Source: Telopea speciosissima
Taxonomy: Eukaryota > Streptophyta > Magnoliopsida > Proteales > Proteaceae
Direction: 5' to 3'
DNA: 64,000 nucleotides
Assembly: GCF_018873765.1 (NCBI RefSeq)
Contig: NC_057919.1
Location: forward strand, 19,012,698 to 19,076,697
The first letter of the stretch is position 1, and the number at the start of each line of letters is the position of its first letter. The position numbers were made by a program, and so were the translations under genes. Shown piece after piece: positions 36,174-48,100 of this stretch. The notes beneath the pieces are model-generated. The model was given only the letters and a program-made list of their open reading frames with translations, searched no databases and was not told the DNA's origin.

Positions 36174-36221
36174 TGATCATGCACTCCGTGATTAATTTTT
36201 TTCTACCTTTGAACACCTGGT

Positions 36222-36224
<3 letters not shown>

Positions 36225-36259
<35 letters not shown>

Positions 36260-36272
36260 ACACACACACACA
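36225..36272. repeat. compound (CT)n-(CA)n microsatellite
   Basis: About 16 CT units followed, after TTT, by 7 CA units; just downstream of the remorin stop codon, so probably in its 3' UTR. Confidence 0.95.
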
Positions 36273-39160
36273 ACAGAAGTACATTCTTCTTGTCTGATAA
36301 AAACCGAAGTACCTCTAGTTCTGCCTGATTGGCTGCTCACTGTTCTCACCTACACTTTGAACACTGCACTTTGTTTTTGAGACCCAACTGGCAAGGGTTG
36401 GAGGTAACACATGATAAGCTTGTGTTCAATTCAGAACTGGTACTTAGTTGCTTCTCTGCTTCATGTTCTTTTAACGTGGCAATTTCACCCTATACATTCA
36501 AAAGAAAAATGAAGCACAATTTTACACCATTTTTTAAATTGTTTTTTTTTTTTTTGGGGGGGGGGGGGTGCGCTTATTTAAGAAATTTATTATGGAATAG
36601 TGAAGGGCTGTTATTATTGCCCAAAGTTAAATATGTCTTGGACCTTGGGGCTGATTTGGAGAAGGTGTGACCCATAAACATGGCTTATGAAGAGGGTCCC
36701 AATAAGATGGACACTTTGAGTCTCCCATGTAAACCTTAATATGGCAGAACAACACCAGCCACAGTAACATAATTGAAATATATGTAGAGAGCAAAGCACA
36801 ACTGTAATGTGTACTTGGTATTAAACTTAAAAGGGGAAAAAATTGAAACACTGAAGCGACCAGAGAATGAATGGGTTCTTCTTTTTCTCTTCTTTTCCTA
36901 TAAACCAATTAGGTCCCTAAGTTTTTGTATGAACAATTTTTGTCTGCTTGTTTGCGTTCAAATCAGAGAAGTGGTGGAGACCTGTGGTCACCGAGTTAGA
37001 AATCCTAATAAGTCAGTCGTCATCTGAGATTTGGGCCTCTGGCCTCTTCTTTATTACTAACATTTTATTTAGTTTTGGAAAAAGGGGTTGTACATGCCTG
37101 TTGTAGGAACTTTCCGACAAACCCTCTGGTTTTTGCCATGTGGACAAAAAATGGTTTGGCATTCTTGTTCAATGGATGGAGAATCACTTTGATAGGCTAT
37201 TACGTGTCAGATTTGGTGACTCATTTCAACCGTACAAACTATCATGTTTGGGTTCAATTCCAAGAAAGGATAATATCTGAATTGAATGCTTTATGGTCAA
37301 TGGTTGTTGTTCTTTGCATTGATTGGGCTTTGTTTTCTGTTCTATACTAATGAAAGGATAATATCTTTGATCAGGCAGAGAAGAAATCGCAGTGAGATAT
37401 GGGAGAAATATGAGTATTGGCATGGACTCTGGTATAATTCAGTTCTGTTTCCAGCATTAAGGACTAGCTTTCAAAGGTCCTTCCTGGGCAGCATTCGTTC
37501 GGGATATAATGTATGTAAAGAAAATAATGGTTTAAAGTGAAATGGAAGTGTGTTTCTTGAATTCAAAGGCTTATCAAGCCCGAGCGTGATAATCACTCCC
37601 AATTCCCAAATAAGAATTCCAGAAGAGTTGGTGGAATTGCCTCATGTTTTTTTTTCTTTCCTCAGGAAAATGAGCTACACCTAATTAATGTAAGATGCAA
37701 CCCATTGACAAGTGATGAAAGAAAGCTGTTTCCACAAACTGAAGATGGGACAAGTAAACGATCTATATTTCATAGGATATAAGGTGTTCGATCTGAGCAT
37801 ATAACAAATCTATGATTAACTAATAAATATTTTAGGCATTTTACTAAATGAGCTACACCTAATTAATGTAAGATGCAACCCATTGACAAGTGATGAAAGA
37901 AAGCTGTTTCCACAAACTGAAGATGGGACAAGTAAACGATCTATATTTCATAGGATATAAGGTGTTCGATCTGAGCATATAACAAATCTATGATTAACTA
38001 ATAAATATTTTAGGCAATTTACTATTGCCGGATTGCTAAACGAATCAGATAATAATCGATCAGATAGGGGGTTTATCATATTCGTATTTGATTAGTTTTC
38101 GGATGGATTCAGATTCTCCTAAACAACTATGAATGTGGATTGAATATAGATGTTCAATTATCTGTTGACATCCTTATTATTTTTAAATTTAAACCGGAGA
38201 ACCTTCCATCGGTCCAAACACTGGGAAAGTATTTTGATCCAAGAAAATCGTACAATTTGTATGATTTTCTCTTCCTTTCTAGATAACCAAACACAACCTA
38301 AGGGAAGAAAAATAATGTACGGGAGTGTGTGATTTCGTTTGCATTCATGTTGGTGATTTCTGATGTGAATTCGGATCGTCTTGCCCTCATGAAAGATGGA
38401 AATACTGCCCGTGCTAGTGCAGGGACCATGCTTCTAGACAGAAAATGCCTTCCTATTAATTAATTAACGGAAGAAAGTATGTCATATTTAATGTCACAAA
38501 TGTGAACGCTATCTCAGTTGGTTGGAGATTTGCTAGTTGGAGTACATACTCCTCCCATTTGTGCCATTAAAAAGACACCCTTTCCCTCTCCCCCTGTTCC
38601 CTCCCCCATCTTGAATCCGGATCAACTACCCAATGGGGACGGGTGGCGACAGAACTGACCCCTTCATGGGATGTGGGTCCCATACTCTAGAAACAGGTCC
38701 CACACCCCCATGGAGGGTTAAGATCTGTCCTCATCCGAATCCGGATCAGCTACCTCATCCCCTTGGTAGTTGTAGGTTCTATTGGTTTGTCTTGGCCAGC
38801 CCTTTGTAGTCAGTATATTAGGATAGACCAAAAAACTCAGAAAAAAATGACGCAAGTACACATGTACCCCTTAATTACCCCCTAGGTGACCTTTTGATCC
38901 TTTTTCTGCTAAATTGATAGGGTGACCACAGGCCGGTGACGCGATCATTTTTATTTTCAAAGCATAAATATGTTATCGGCTGACTCAACTCCAGCTCTTC
39001 TGAGTTGTTAGTTCATTATCATCGGATAAGAAGAGACATTCTCCATTTCTCCAGCAACGCTCCACGGGACAGAAGCGAGATAGCGAGGTGTGTGGATATG
39101 TGTTATGAATTTTATGTAAAGTACTAAGAATCACAATCAAGCAAGCGAGCGAGAGGAGAG
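36273..39160. other. intergenic region between remorin and MCCB
   Basis: Holds the 178-bp tandem duplication at 37668-38023 and a G-run at 36556-36568, but no gene with recognisable motifs. Two similar phrases with GAATCCGGATCA.CTACC at about 38614 and 38739 form a short repeated pair. The region just before 39161 must hold the MCCB promoter. Confidence 0.4.
37668..38023. repeat. near-perfect 178-bp tandem duplication
   Basis: AAATGAGCTACACCTAATTA... at 37668-37845 is repeated directly at 37846-38023, with only one difference seen (GGCATTTTACT against GGCAATTTACT near the end). No coding frame is kept. The near-identity points to a recent duplication or an assembly artefact. Confidence 0.95.
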
Positions 39161-42100
39161 ATGCTGAACCTGAGAGTGTTCGCAAAGCGAGCAAGTTCAT
39201 CGATTACTCTGGGGAGAAGCAGGGTCAATCTTCTTCAGATAACAAGAGAGTATTGTTTGGGAGTTCTACCGGATGGCATCGACCGCAACTCCGATACCTT
39301 CCTTCGTAACTCTAAAGCCATGGACGAGCTCATTTCCCAACTCCATTCTCACATCAATAAGGTTCTTTCTCTCGCTCGCTCAGTTTTTGTCCGTGTGTGT
39401 GTGTGTGTGCTGACCCCTGAGTTTAACAGGAAATTGGGTCTCTGTTTGTTTTAGGTTCTCTCTGGGGGCGGCGCTGAAGCTGTACGAAGAAACAAGAGTC
39501 GAAATAAACTTCTTCCGAGAGAGCGCATTGATCGCTTAATCGATCCTGGCTCCTCCTTTCTCGAGCTGTCACAGGTTGGAGTTTTTGTTTAGTGTTCGTT
39601 TTTATTTGGAGGAATTGGATTGGACTTCAGAGAACTTGAATATCTTAGAAGACTATGTTAAAACTGGCGAGAAACTGGATGCAATTTCAATCACTTAAAG
39701 TGCTGTACTTAAACCGCATATGTGCCATATAAATCTTTGATGCGGTTTATGAAACACCTTATTTCCTTGAATCGGGTTTCAAGTAAATGAGCCCTCTTAT
39801 TATTTTTGGGCATAGTTTAAAATTTTTTGGACTAAGTTTTACTGTCAATTTTTTTAAGTGTAGTTTTAAGGTCACTGCATGCTTATAAAGAGAGTCGCCC
39901 CTAATATAACAACCGTATTTAAAATGTACTGTATTTTTAGTCTATACGGACATATACAGATTCTTTCTGTAAAATTGTGCCTGATTATAGTGTTGTAATT
40001 GTACACACACTTCTCCTTTTGATTTTGAATAAATTTTCTCGTCTTCTATTGAGGATTAAAGTCAAATCATTTGATTCATTTAAATTCAAGTTATTTATAA
40101 GTCCAAGGTACACTCCATCAATTAGACGGATCAGATCAAGATGGCAAATCGGTTGGAAGATATATATCTGGGCTATGAGTCTATGACTTATCCAAGTGTG
40201 TGACTGTCACATTGCTTCTCCAGATTTACTGAGAACATGTGCCTGATATGGTAGAATTTCTGTCTGGATAATTTCCTGTGAGAGAAAATACATACCTCTT
40301 TATGCATGAAGTGGTTACCTTATTATATAAGATAACATAATTCTTCTAGAAAGTAGGTGCTTTTGTTTTCTTTTATTAAACAAATCTCTTTTTCCTTAAA
40401 GTTGGCCTGGAAGAATGATACTTCAAAATCCTTCAATTTTATCATTTTGAATGTGTCTACCTTTATGCTCGATGTATTGTTTATTGCAAGTGTTTTTTTT
40501 CCTGTTTCTAACTTACATATTCTTGATAAAGCTTGCAGGCCATGAACTGTACGAAGAATCCTTACCATCTGGAGGGATAATCACTGGATTAGGAACAGTG
40601 CATGGACGGCTTTGCATGTTTGTGGCTAATGACCCCACTGTCAAGGGGGGAACATATTACCCCATCACTGTTAAAAAACACCTCAGAGCACAAGAAATCG
40701 CTGCCCAATGCAACTTACCATGTCTCTATCTTGTCGACAGCGGAGGTGCTAACCTTCCAAGACAGGCAGATGTCTTTCCTGACAAGGATAATTTTGGTAG
40801 AATATTCTATAATCAAGCCCAAATGTCTGCACAGGGTATTCCTCAAATTGCACTGGTTTTGGGTTCTTGCACAGCAGGAGGTGCTTATATTCCTGCAATG
40901 GCTGATGAAAGCGTAATAGTTAAAGGAAATGGTACTATATTTTTAGCTGGGCCTCCTCTAGTGAAGGTTAGTTCTGGTGCTCCGGAACTCTTCATGTTCC
41001 AATTCCTGGTGTTTTCTACAACTTCTTTATTTGTGATTTGGATCCTTTCTTTGGAAATGTATCTTTCAACTCTAGGGTGTATCTGAAGGCGCAATTTTGG
41101 TAGGCTGCTACAGGAGAGGAGGTTTCAGCAGAGGATTTGGGTGGTGCAAGCATGCATTGTAAGATATCGGGTGTCTCTGATCATTTTGCTGAAGGTACTC
41201 TCTGTTGTATTTTTCTCTCTCTGGCTAATAGTGGAGTTTTCTTGATGTTCATTCTTTATACATTCACAATGCCATCTACACGTGCTTTGAACTTCCACCA
41301 CGAGTGGACTAGTCCACCAGTTGGTAATGTATTAATTGGAATTAGTATAAATAGCTCTATACATAAAAAGAACTAGTTTAAATAGCTCTTCCTTACTTTG
41401 CTTCTCTGAGTTCAAGATGATATGGAAAGTGAAAAAAATTCTACTTCCTTTTCAAATCGTGTTTGTTAAGCAACGAAGAGAGGCAATGGTAATTGTCAAA
41501 GGTTACTCACAATAAGGGCAGTGTCCCTATCGTGAGTTATGCTGAGTTGTAGAGTTTAGGTATGTTTATTTCTCTTTTAGTTTCTTTATTCCTTTGTAAT
41601 TAGTCTTAGGCATGGTTTGAGAACTCGGTTTCGGTACTGGTTTCGCCCAACCAGAAAACTGAGTTGGGCCGAGATCTTGGCGAGTTGGCGCACTTTTCTT
41701 TTTGAACTCATTTGATGGTTTCGGTGGGTTTTTGACCTAGTTTGGTCATGAACCTTGGTATATAGCCTATTTTGGGCTATTTAAACACAATGACATTATC
41801 AGATTTTCCAAAATCAAATTCCAAATAGGAGATTGACTTAGTGGGAAACTAGGACAAACAATTATTTATGCTAGAAACCAGGGCAAATACTTATTTATGT
41901 CTAATATCATTTAAGTAAATGTTTTTATATTTCTTATCCAAGATTGCTTAAATCTGATTTATATTGAAGGAGTTATGTTTCAGTCCAAGTTAATTTGGTG
42001 TAGGCGAATGCTGTCAAAACCGCTTTGAATAAAAATATTTTTTTAGACATCAAAACAAATGAATATTTTACCACACTTTGGTTTTTAGCAATGTTTTACC

Positions 42101-45100
42101 ATATTAAGATTTATTGAATTTTTAGATTTAAGAAAAACCCCAGCATTTAAACGTTGAAAATTGCACCTACCGTCGGAAATCCAATTTTTGTTCTTGAACT
42201 GGGGGGTTGACTTTTTATCCTTTTGGAATTTGATTTTTAATTATTTTTATTGGATTCAAATAGGGGGTATTTGCTTATTTATGAATAATATCTTAAGTAA
42301 ATGAAATAACAAATATAAAAACATTTACTTCTGACATAAGTAAGTATCTGTCCTGGTTTCTGGCATAAATAAGTGTCTATATACAAGGTTTCTCACCGAG
42401 ATCTCGGCCGAGACAGTATATTTATCCCATTTGGCTTTTGATCTCGTCTCAGTTTTGCAAAAACCGAGATATTACCGAGATCTCGGCGAGTTCTTGTTCC
42501 ATGGTCTTAGGCAGTCTTAGTCTTGTCCATTCTATACTCCTACTAGGAGTCTATTTGGTTTGCTATTATAAATAAAGGATGATATCCACGATAGACATAC
42601 AAGTTGAATCTATCGTGGTTCAACAATTCTCTTGTCCATCTCCATCGTCTCTCTCTCTATCAGTTCGCTTCTTCTTCTTCAGATTGTGGAGGTAGTTTAA
42701 GGTTCTGTCACAGTAATACAAATAAAATGAAGAAATGGAGGTTCTTGTCCTGCATTCCTGTGAAGGAAGAAACAGTCAGCATGCTAAAGACGATGAAGAA
42801 CGTAGCTACAAAGCTACAATTTTCTCCCTCCTTTGTTAGCTAAGTGATTGCTGATTTCACTTCTGCATGTTTATCTCCTACAGAAATAGATAGTCCCTTC
42901 TTCCGTGTGATAATTTGGGCATCAAGGACTTTGCCTCATTTTGGGAATCTGTATGCTGAGGGAGCATGCTGCTCAACTGGAGCTTGAGACCCAATCAAGC
43001 TCAAGACTGTTAGCAGGCTTGACATTGGAGCTGCAGCTTGTGCAGGACCATCTTGAACACATTCTGACCTAATGGAGGGAGGAGTGGATTTACCATGGGT
43101 TGTTAGATTGGTCCAATCAATCTAAGGTTCTGTCACAGTAATACAAATAAAATGAAGAAATGGAGGTTCTTGTCCTGCATTCCTGTGAAGGAAGAAACAG
43201 TCAGCATGCTAAAGACGATGAAGAACGTAGCTACAAAGCTACAATTTTCTCCCTCCTTTGTTAGCTAAGTGATTGCTGATTTCACTTCTGCATGTTTATC
43301 TCCTACAGAAATAGATGGTCCCTTCTTCCGTGTGATAATTTGGGCATCAAGGACTTTGCCTCATTTTGGGAATCTGTATGCTGAGGGAGCATGCTGCTCA
43401 ACTGGAGCTTCAGACCCAATCAAGCTCAAGACTGTTAGCAGGCTTGACATTGGAGCTGCAGCTTGTGCAGGCCCATCGTGAACACATTCTGACCTAATGG
43501 AGGGAGGAGTGGATTTACCATGGGTTGTTAGATTGGTCCAATCAAATCATCAGTTCTGCCATATGCAGATGGCCAATGAGATTTTATAATTCTGTCACTC
43601 TTTCCTTTCCCCCTTGCTTCATTCCTTTTACATGTGCATGGCTTAAGATGGTTCTTTTCACGCTTGATGGAACCGTTGAGGAGGCTGATTCTGATCAAGA
43701 TTGTTCCGAAGTCCTGTCTAGTCCAGTATATGTACTCAATGTGCATTCATGCTTTTGTCATTTTCTTAGTTATTGCTTTTCAGAGGCCTTTTCTTACTTT
43801 GGACAAGTCTACTGTTTAATTTTTTTTTTTAATTGAATGGGTTTGTGATTAAAATGTTTTGTGCTTTCCAAGTTTGCTCGTAAACCTTCTATAATTGGAA
43901 ATCTCTTACAAGCTACTATGACATCACCTTTTCCAAGCCATTCCTCTAGTAGCTGAACTGGGCTCAACCTATTCCAATCAAAGTCTATTGTTCTACTAGT
44001 TCTTAGACCATGAAACAAATTATTCATACTGTAGTCGAGTCCCATTCCCTACCAGATCTGAAAACATTTGAATGACTCTCCTGAGGTGGTTCTAGTTATT
44101 GCCACAGTGGCGAAGGACCTTGCTTCTCATCCAGTATTCATCAGGGGTAAATTCTTTTTTATGAATGTCCTCAAGGTAATTTTTAGTAAAGTCCTTTGTA
44201 AGGTGGCAGCTAAGGCCTATTAATCTTGAGAGTTTAGGGAATGATCTTGCTTCCTTGAACTAATTGCAAAGAGTCAAGGATGTTGAGATACCAATGAAGT
44301 ATTTTACAGTGGTTGTCCCGTGAGCTACTTTGATGGTAACCCAATTGACGACTCCTTATTGAACACAACTTTGTCCTGAAACACTATTCCTTTCTTCTTA
44401 CTGCACCAAGATTAGCTAGTATCTACTATAGAATTGTTGTGTTGATATGCATTGCTGTGACCCTTAACAGTTCGAGCTTTTGGGATAAACGGTTGTAACA
44501 TGGTTTCAGAGCCAGGAGGTTGGGTGTTCGATCCCTTGTGAGTGCGAGTGATGCAGATAGGTTCCAGCAAACCTGTAGTTGCAGGGGGAAGGGAATCAGG
44601 CCCATTCAGCAGCCTATGGTTCCCTAGAACTGGACCTTTTGGTTCACCCAAACCAGGTTCTGGTTTACCCTGGTTTGGGAGTTCTGGTCTCTCTCAAAGA
44701 CCAGTTGTGGGTTTTATTTTAGGATTAGTTTTCTTTATTTTATTCCTTGTATCCTATCGGCTAGGGTAGGATTTATAAGCCCGAGCCAGGTCAGTCTTTA
44801 TTTCTTTCTTTAACTAAAGAGTTTTAGTCACCATGGGATTTCTCCTATTATTATGTGTGGGAGATTTCCTAGTCTATTTCTATTTTGTTTTATGTTCAAG
44901 TCATTATATTTAGGATCTTTAATCCTATTGGTTGGCTGTTTTTGTGAAGTCAATATGATTGAGAAATTTTATTTCTTTAAACATGTAGGCTGTTAGCAGC
45001 CATACCCACGATTTGAATAAAGAATGTTTTTTGTTGGCTTTGCCTTCAACGATCTGTGAGTGACAGGTTCTTGCTACTGTGAGAGACATCAGCCCCTCAG

Positions 45101-48100
45101 TGAGACTCTGAGGTCGACTGGAGGGATTCTGGTCAAGGTCAGGTGGGTATCTGATCATATTCCCTTTTTTATCTTTCTTCTTCCCTATGGTAACAAGTAC
45201 ATACCCTATTGATTCAATTTCTTCTCTTGTTTTCTGTGGGGTTAGTAAGGGCTTCATATTCCTGAACATTGGAAAGAATCTGGGATATTTCATTTCAGTT
45301 TTTATTGCTGTTCAAACACCTGGTGGTACCCCTGTTTTGGGTGTATTGCAATAGGAAATACTTTCTAGGGGCATCTAACCCTTGAATTGGACTGATGTTT
45401 GTATGGTTTGTTCCTCACTCCTTGGGGAACGTACCATCTAAATTTGATTCTGATCTGACGGTTAGATTGTCAGTTCTTGAAGTTCCTAAATTTCAGGAAC
45501 ATTACTTGCTATTTCTGAAACATACCCTGCACAGCCTTATCCATCCATCAGATTTATATCAGATTTTGGATATTTTTTCTACTCCATCAGACCTTCATTC
45601 GACCAGGGTTTGAGGGTATCGGATCTCTTGATCTTGAGTAATTAATTTTCTCTGATTCTGGTTCTAAGTTGTAGTCTGTGATTGTGTATATAAAATTGCA
45701 ACCTAATAGCTGTTGATACTTGATAGGTTGAGTCAACTCCATTAGTGAGGGGTTTGTGTTATGTATTGTTGTGCCCCTTGGTGCCTCATGATGGTGCCAC
45801 CACGTGATGATGTCACGTGTGGAGCTGTGTGTGTGTGGGTCTGCACGTGCTGGGGGGTGTTGTGTGTCGATATACATTGTGGTGGCCCTTACTTAACAGC
45901 TTGAACTTTTGGGATTCGGATAAGCGGTTGTAGCAATAACATCACCAAATATGTTTCCCTCTTAAAATGCCAACGCCACATTAGGACCATTAAATCCTTG
46001 GAAGGCATAAATCAAGTCAAATAGATTTAGTGGCACAAAACCTCCCTTGCAACTGTATAACGGATGAATTAGTGTTTAACTGAATTTCTGTCCTTGTTGC
46101 ACATGGTCCAATATGTTGAAGGCCAAATCACTTTTTGTGTCTTCTTTGGAACATATCACGAGTTCGCTGATGTATTTTGTGCAATTGCCCACAAGAAGAC
46201 TTATGGAAACTTAGGGCTTTGGTGGGAGCATGCTGTCCCAGTATTACAGAAGCAAGAAAAGCAATTAATGCAAAGAAGAAACGAGTTTTTCGATATCAGC
46301 CCCTAATGGTAGACCATTTCCATACCTCCCCCCCCCCCCCCCCCCAACAAAAGGAAAAAAAATGATAAAGAAAGGAAAGAGAATCCATGTTTGTTGTGTA
46401 ACAGGTGGTCTCTCAATCCCTTTGTATCCTGTGAATTCTCCCTGATTGTCTAGCCTTGGAAGTTGATAGGAAGGGCAAGTAACATGTAGTTTATATTTAC
46501 ATATTGTTTTTGGTGACACTTGAGAAAGAATTCCCACTTGCATGCTTGATCATATATGTGACACATGTCTTGATTGTAGATGAGTTGCATGGACTTGCTA
46601 TTGGGAGGAATATCATTAAGAACTTGTACATGGCTGGAAAACAAGGAATCATGTCAAATGGTGCCCCTGATTTTAAAGATCCAATACATGATGTAAAGGA
46701 GCTCCGTTCCATTGCACCAACAGACCTCAGGCAGCCTTTTGACATCCGATCAATAATTGCCCGTATCATCGATGGAAGTGAATTTGATGAATTCAAGAAG
46801 TTGTATGGCACTGTGAGGGCATTTTCAATCACTTGTCTTGCAAATGTTCTTGTTTGTTGATTCAAGGCTTGGAATTTCTTACATCTTTTGTGCAGACTCT
46901 TGTAACAGGTTTTGCGAGGATCTTTGGACAACCTGTCGGAATTATTGGAAACAATGGAATATTGTTTACAGAGTCTGCTCTAAAAGGGGCCCACTTCATA
47001 GAGTTATGTGCTCAGCGTAACATTCCTTTGATATTTCTTCAGAATATTACTGGATTTATGGTAAATTCTTCTTCTTCGTCTTTAATCAATATTTTATCTA
47101 TTTTTATGTATCTCTAACAGTATGTAAGAAGATGGGTGCACATTAGAGTGATTCAAGTCTATCCTAGAATTAGTCATTATGTGAAATACATCAAACAACC
47201 GAGCAGCAGCTTCCCTTTTTAGTGTTGGCCTTCTCTTTTGATAATGTGGATTTCATTAAAAACTCTCTTCTTTGAATTGAGAATGAGAAACAAATAGTCT
47301 ATCTAAAAACTAACAAATTTGGTGAATGGCATATAACAAGGACGTGTCCGGCATTGTCAAAAACTTGTAAATGCTGATTTTTTCCCCTTTGGATGAATAT
47401 AACTTCAAACTCTAATCTTTCATTTTCCTGCTTTCAAATGAAAAAAAATGGGCGTACCCAGTGCAAGAGGCTCCTGCCACTGTAGGGTCGGGGGGGGGTT
47501 CATAATGTACACAGCCTTACCCCCAATTCGTGGAGAGGCTGTTTCCAGAGACTCAAACCCGTGACCAACCACTTGGTCACAATGGAGCAACCTTACCGTT
47601 GTACCAAGGTCCACCCTTTTTTCCTGCTTTCAAATGATATAATTTTAATTTGATCTACTATTAGTTCAAATCAAATCAGCACCAGTACTTGCTGTTTCAT
47701 GTGATGTGAATTTTTGAAGTTTCAGACACTTAACATGTGGAAATCATTTTTGCGGACCAAGTTTGCATCTTTGTGTTATGAAGCCAGGTCACAAAAAAAA
47801 TTCATTTTAGAAAACACAGGGAAGCAAGAGTGTCGTCAAATGGGGCCTCAGTGTCCAATTGGGTCCCCCCCCCCCTAGGCGTAATGCTTTGGATGTGCTC
47901 ATCTTTGATTTTGTCCTTCCTAGTTAGTCAGCCAGCCATATCAACATTCTCATTCTATGAACATGTTTCTTGATTGTTCAGGTTATCTGTAGGGTTTAAC
48001 CTTTTATATATTATACCTTGCCTTGGACAGTCTCTGACTTTGGAAATAGAAACTCTATAAAATAGAATTTAACACCTAATCTCGTATAGGACTCAAATCC

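Noticed and set aside
38500-38560. tRNA-like phrase ATCTCAGTTGGTTGGAGA
   Set aside because: A-box resemblance only; no B box at the right distance and no flanking duplication.
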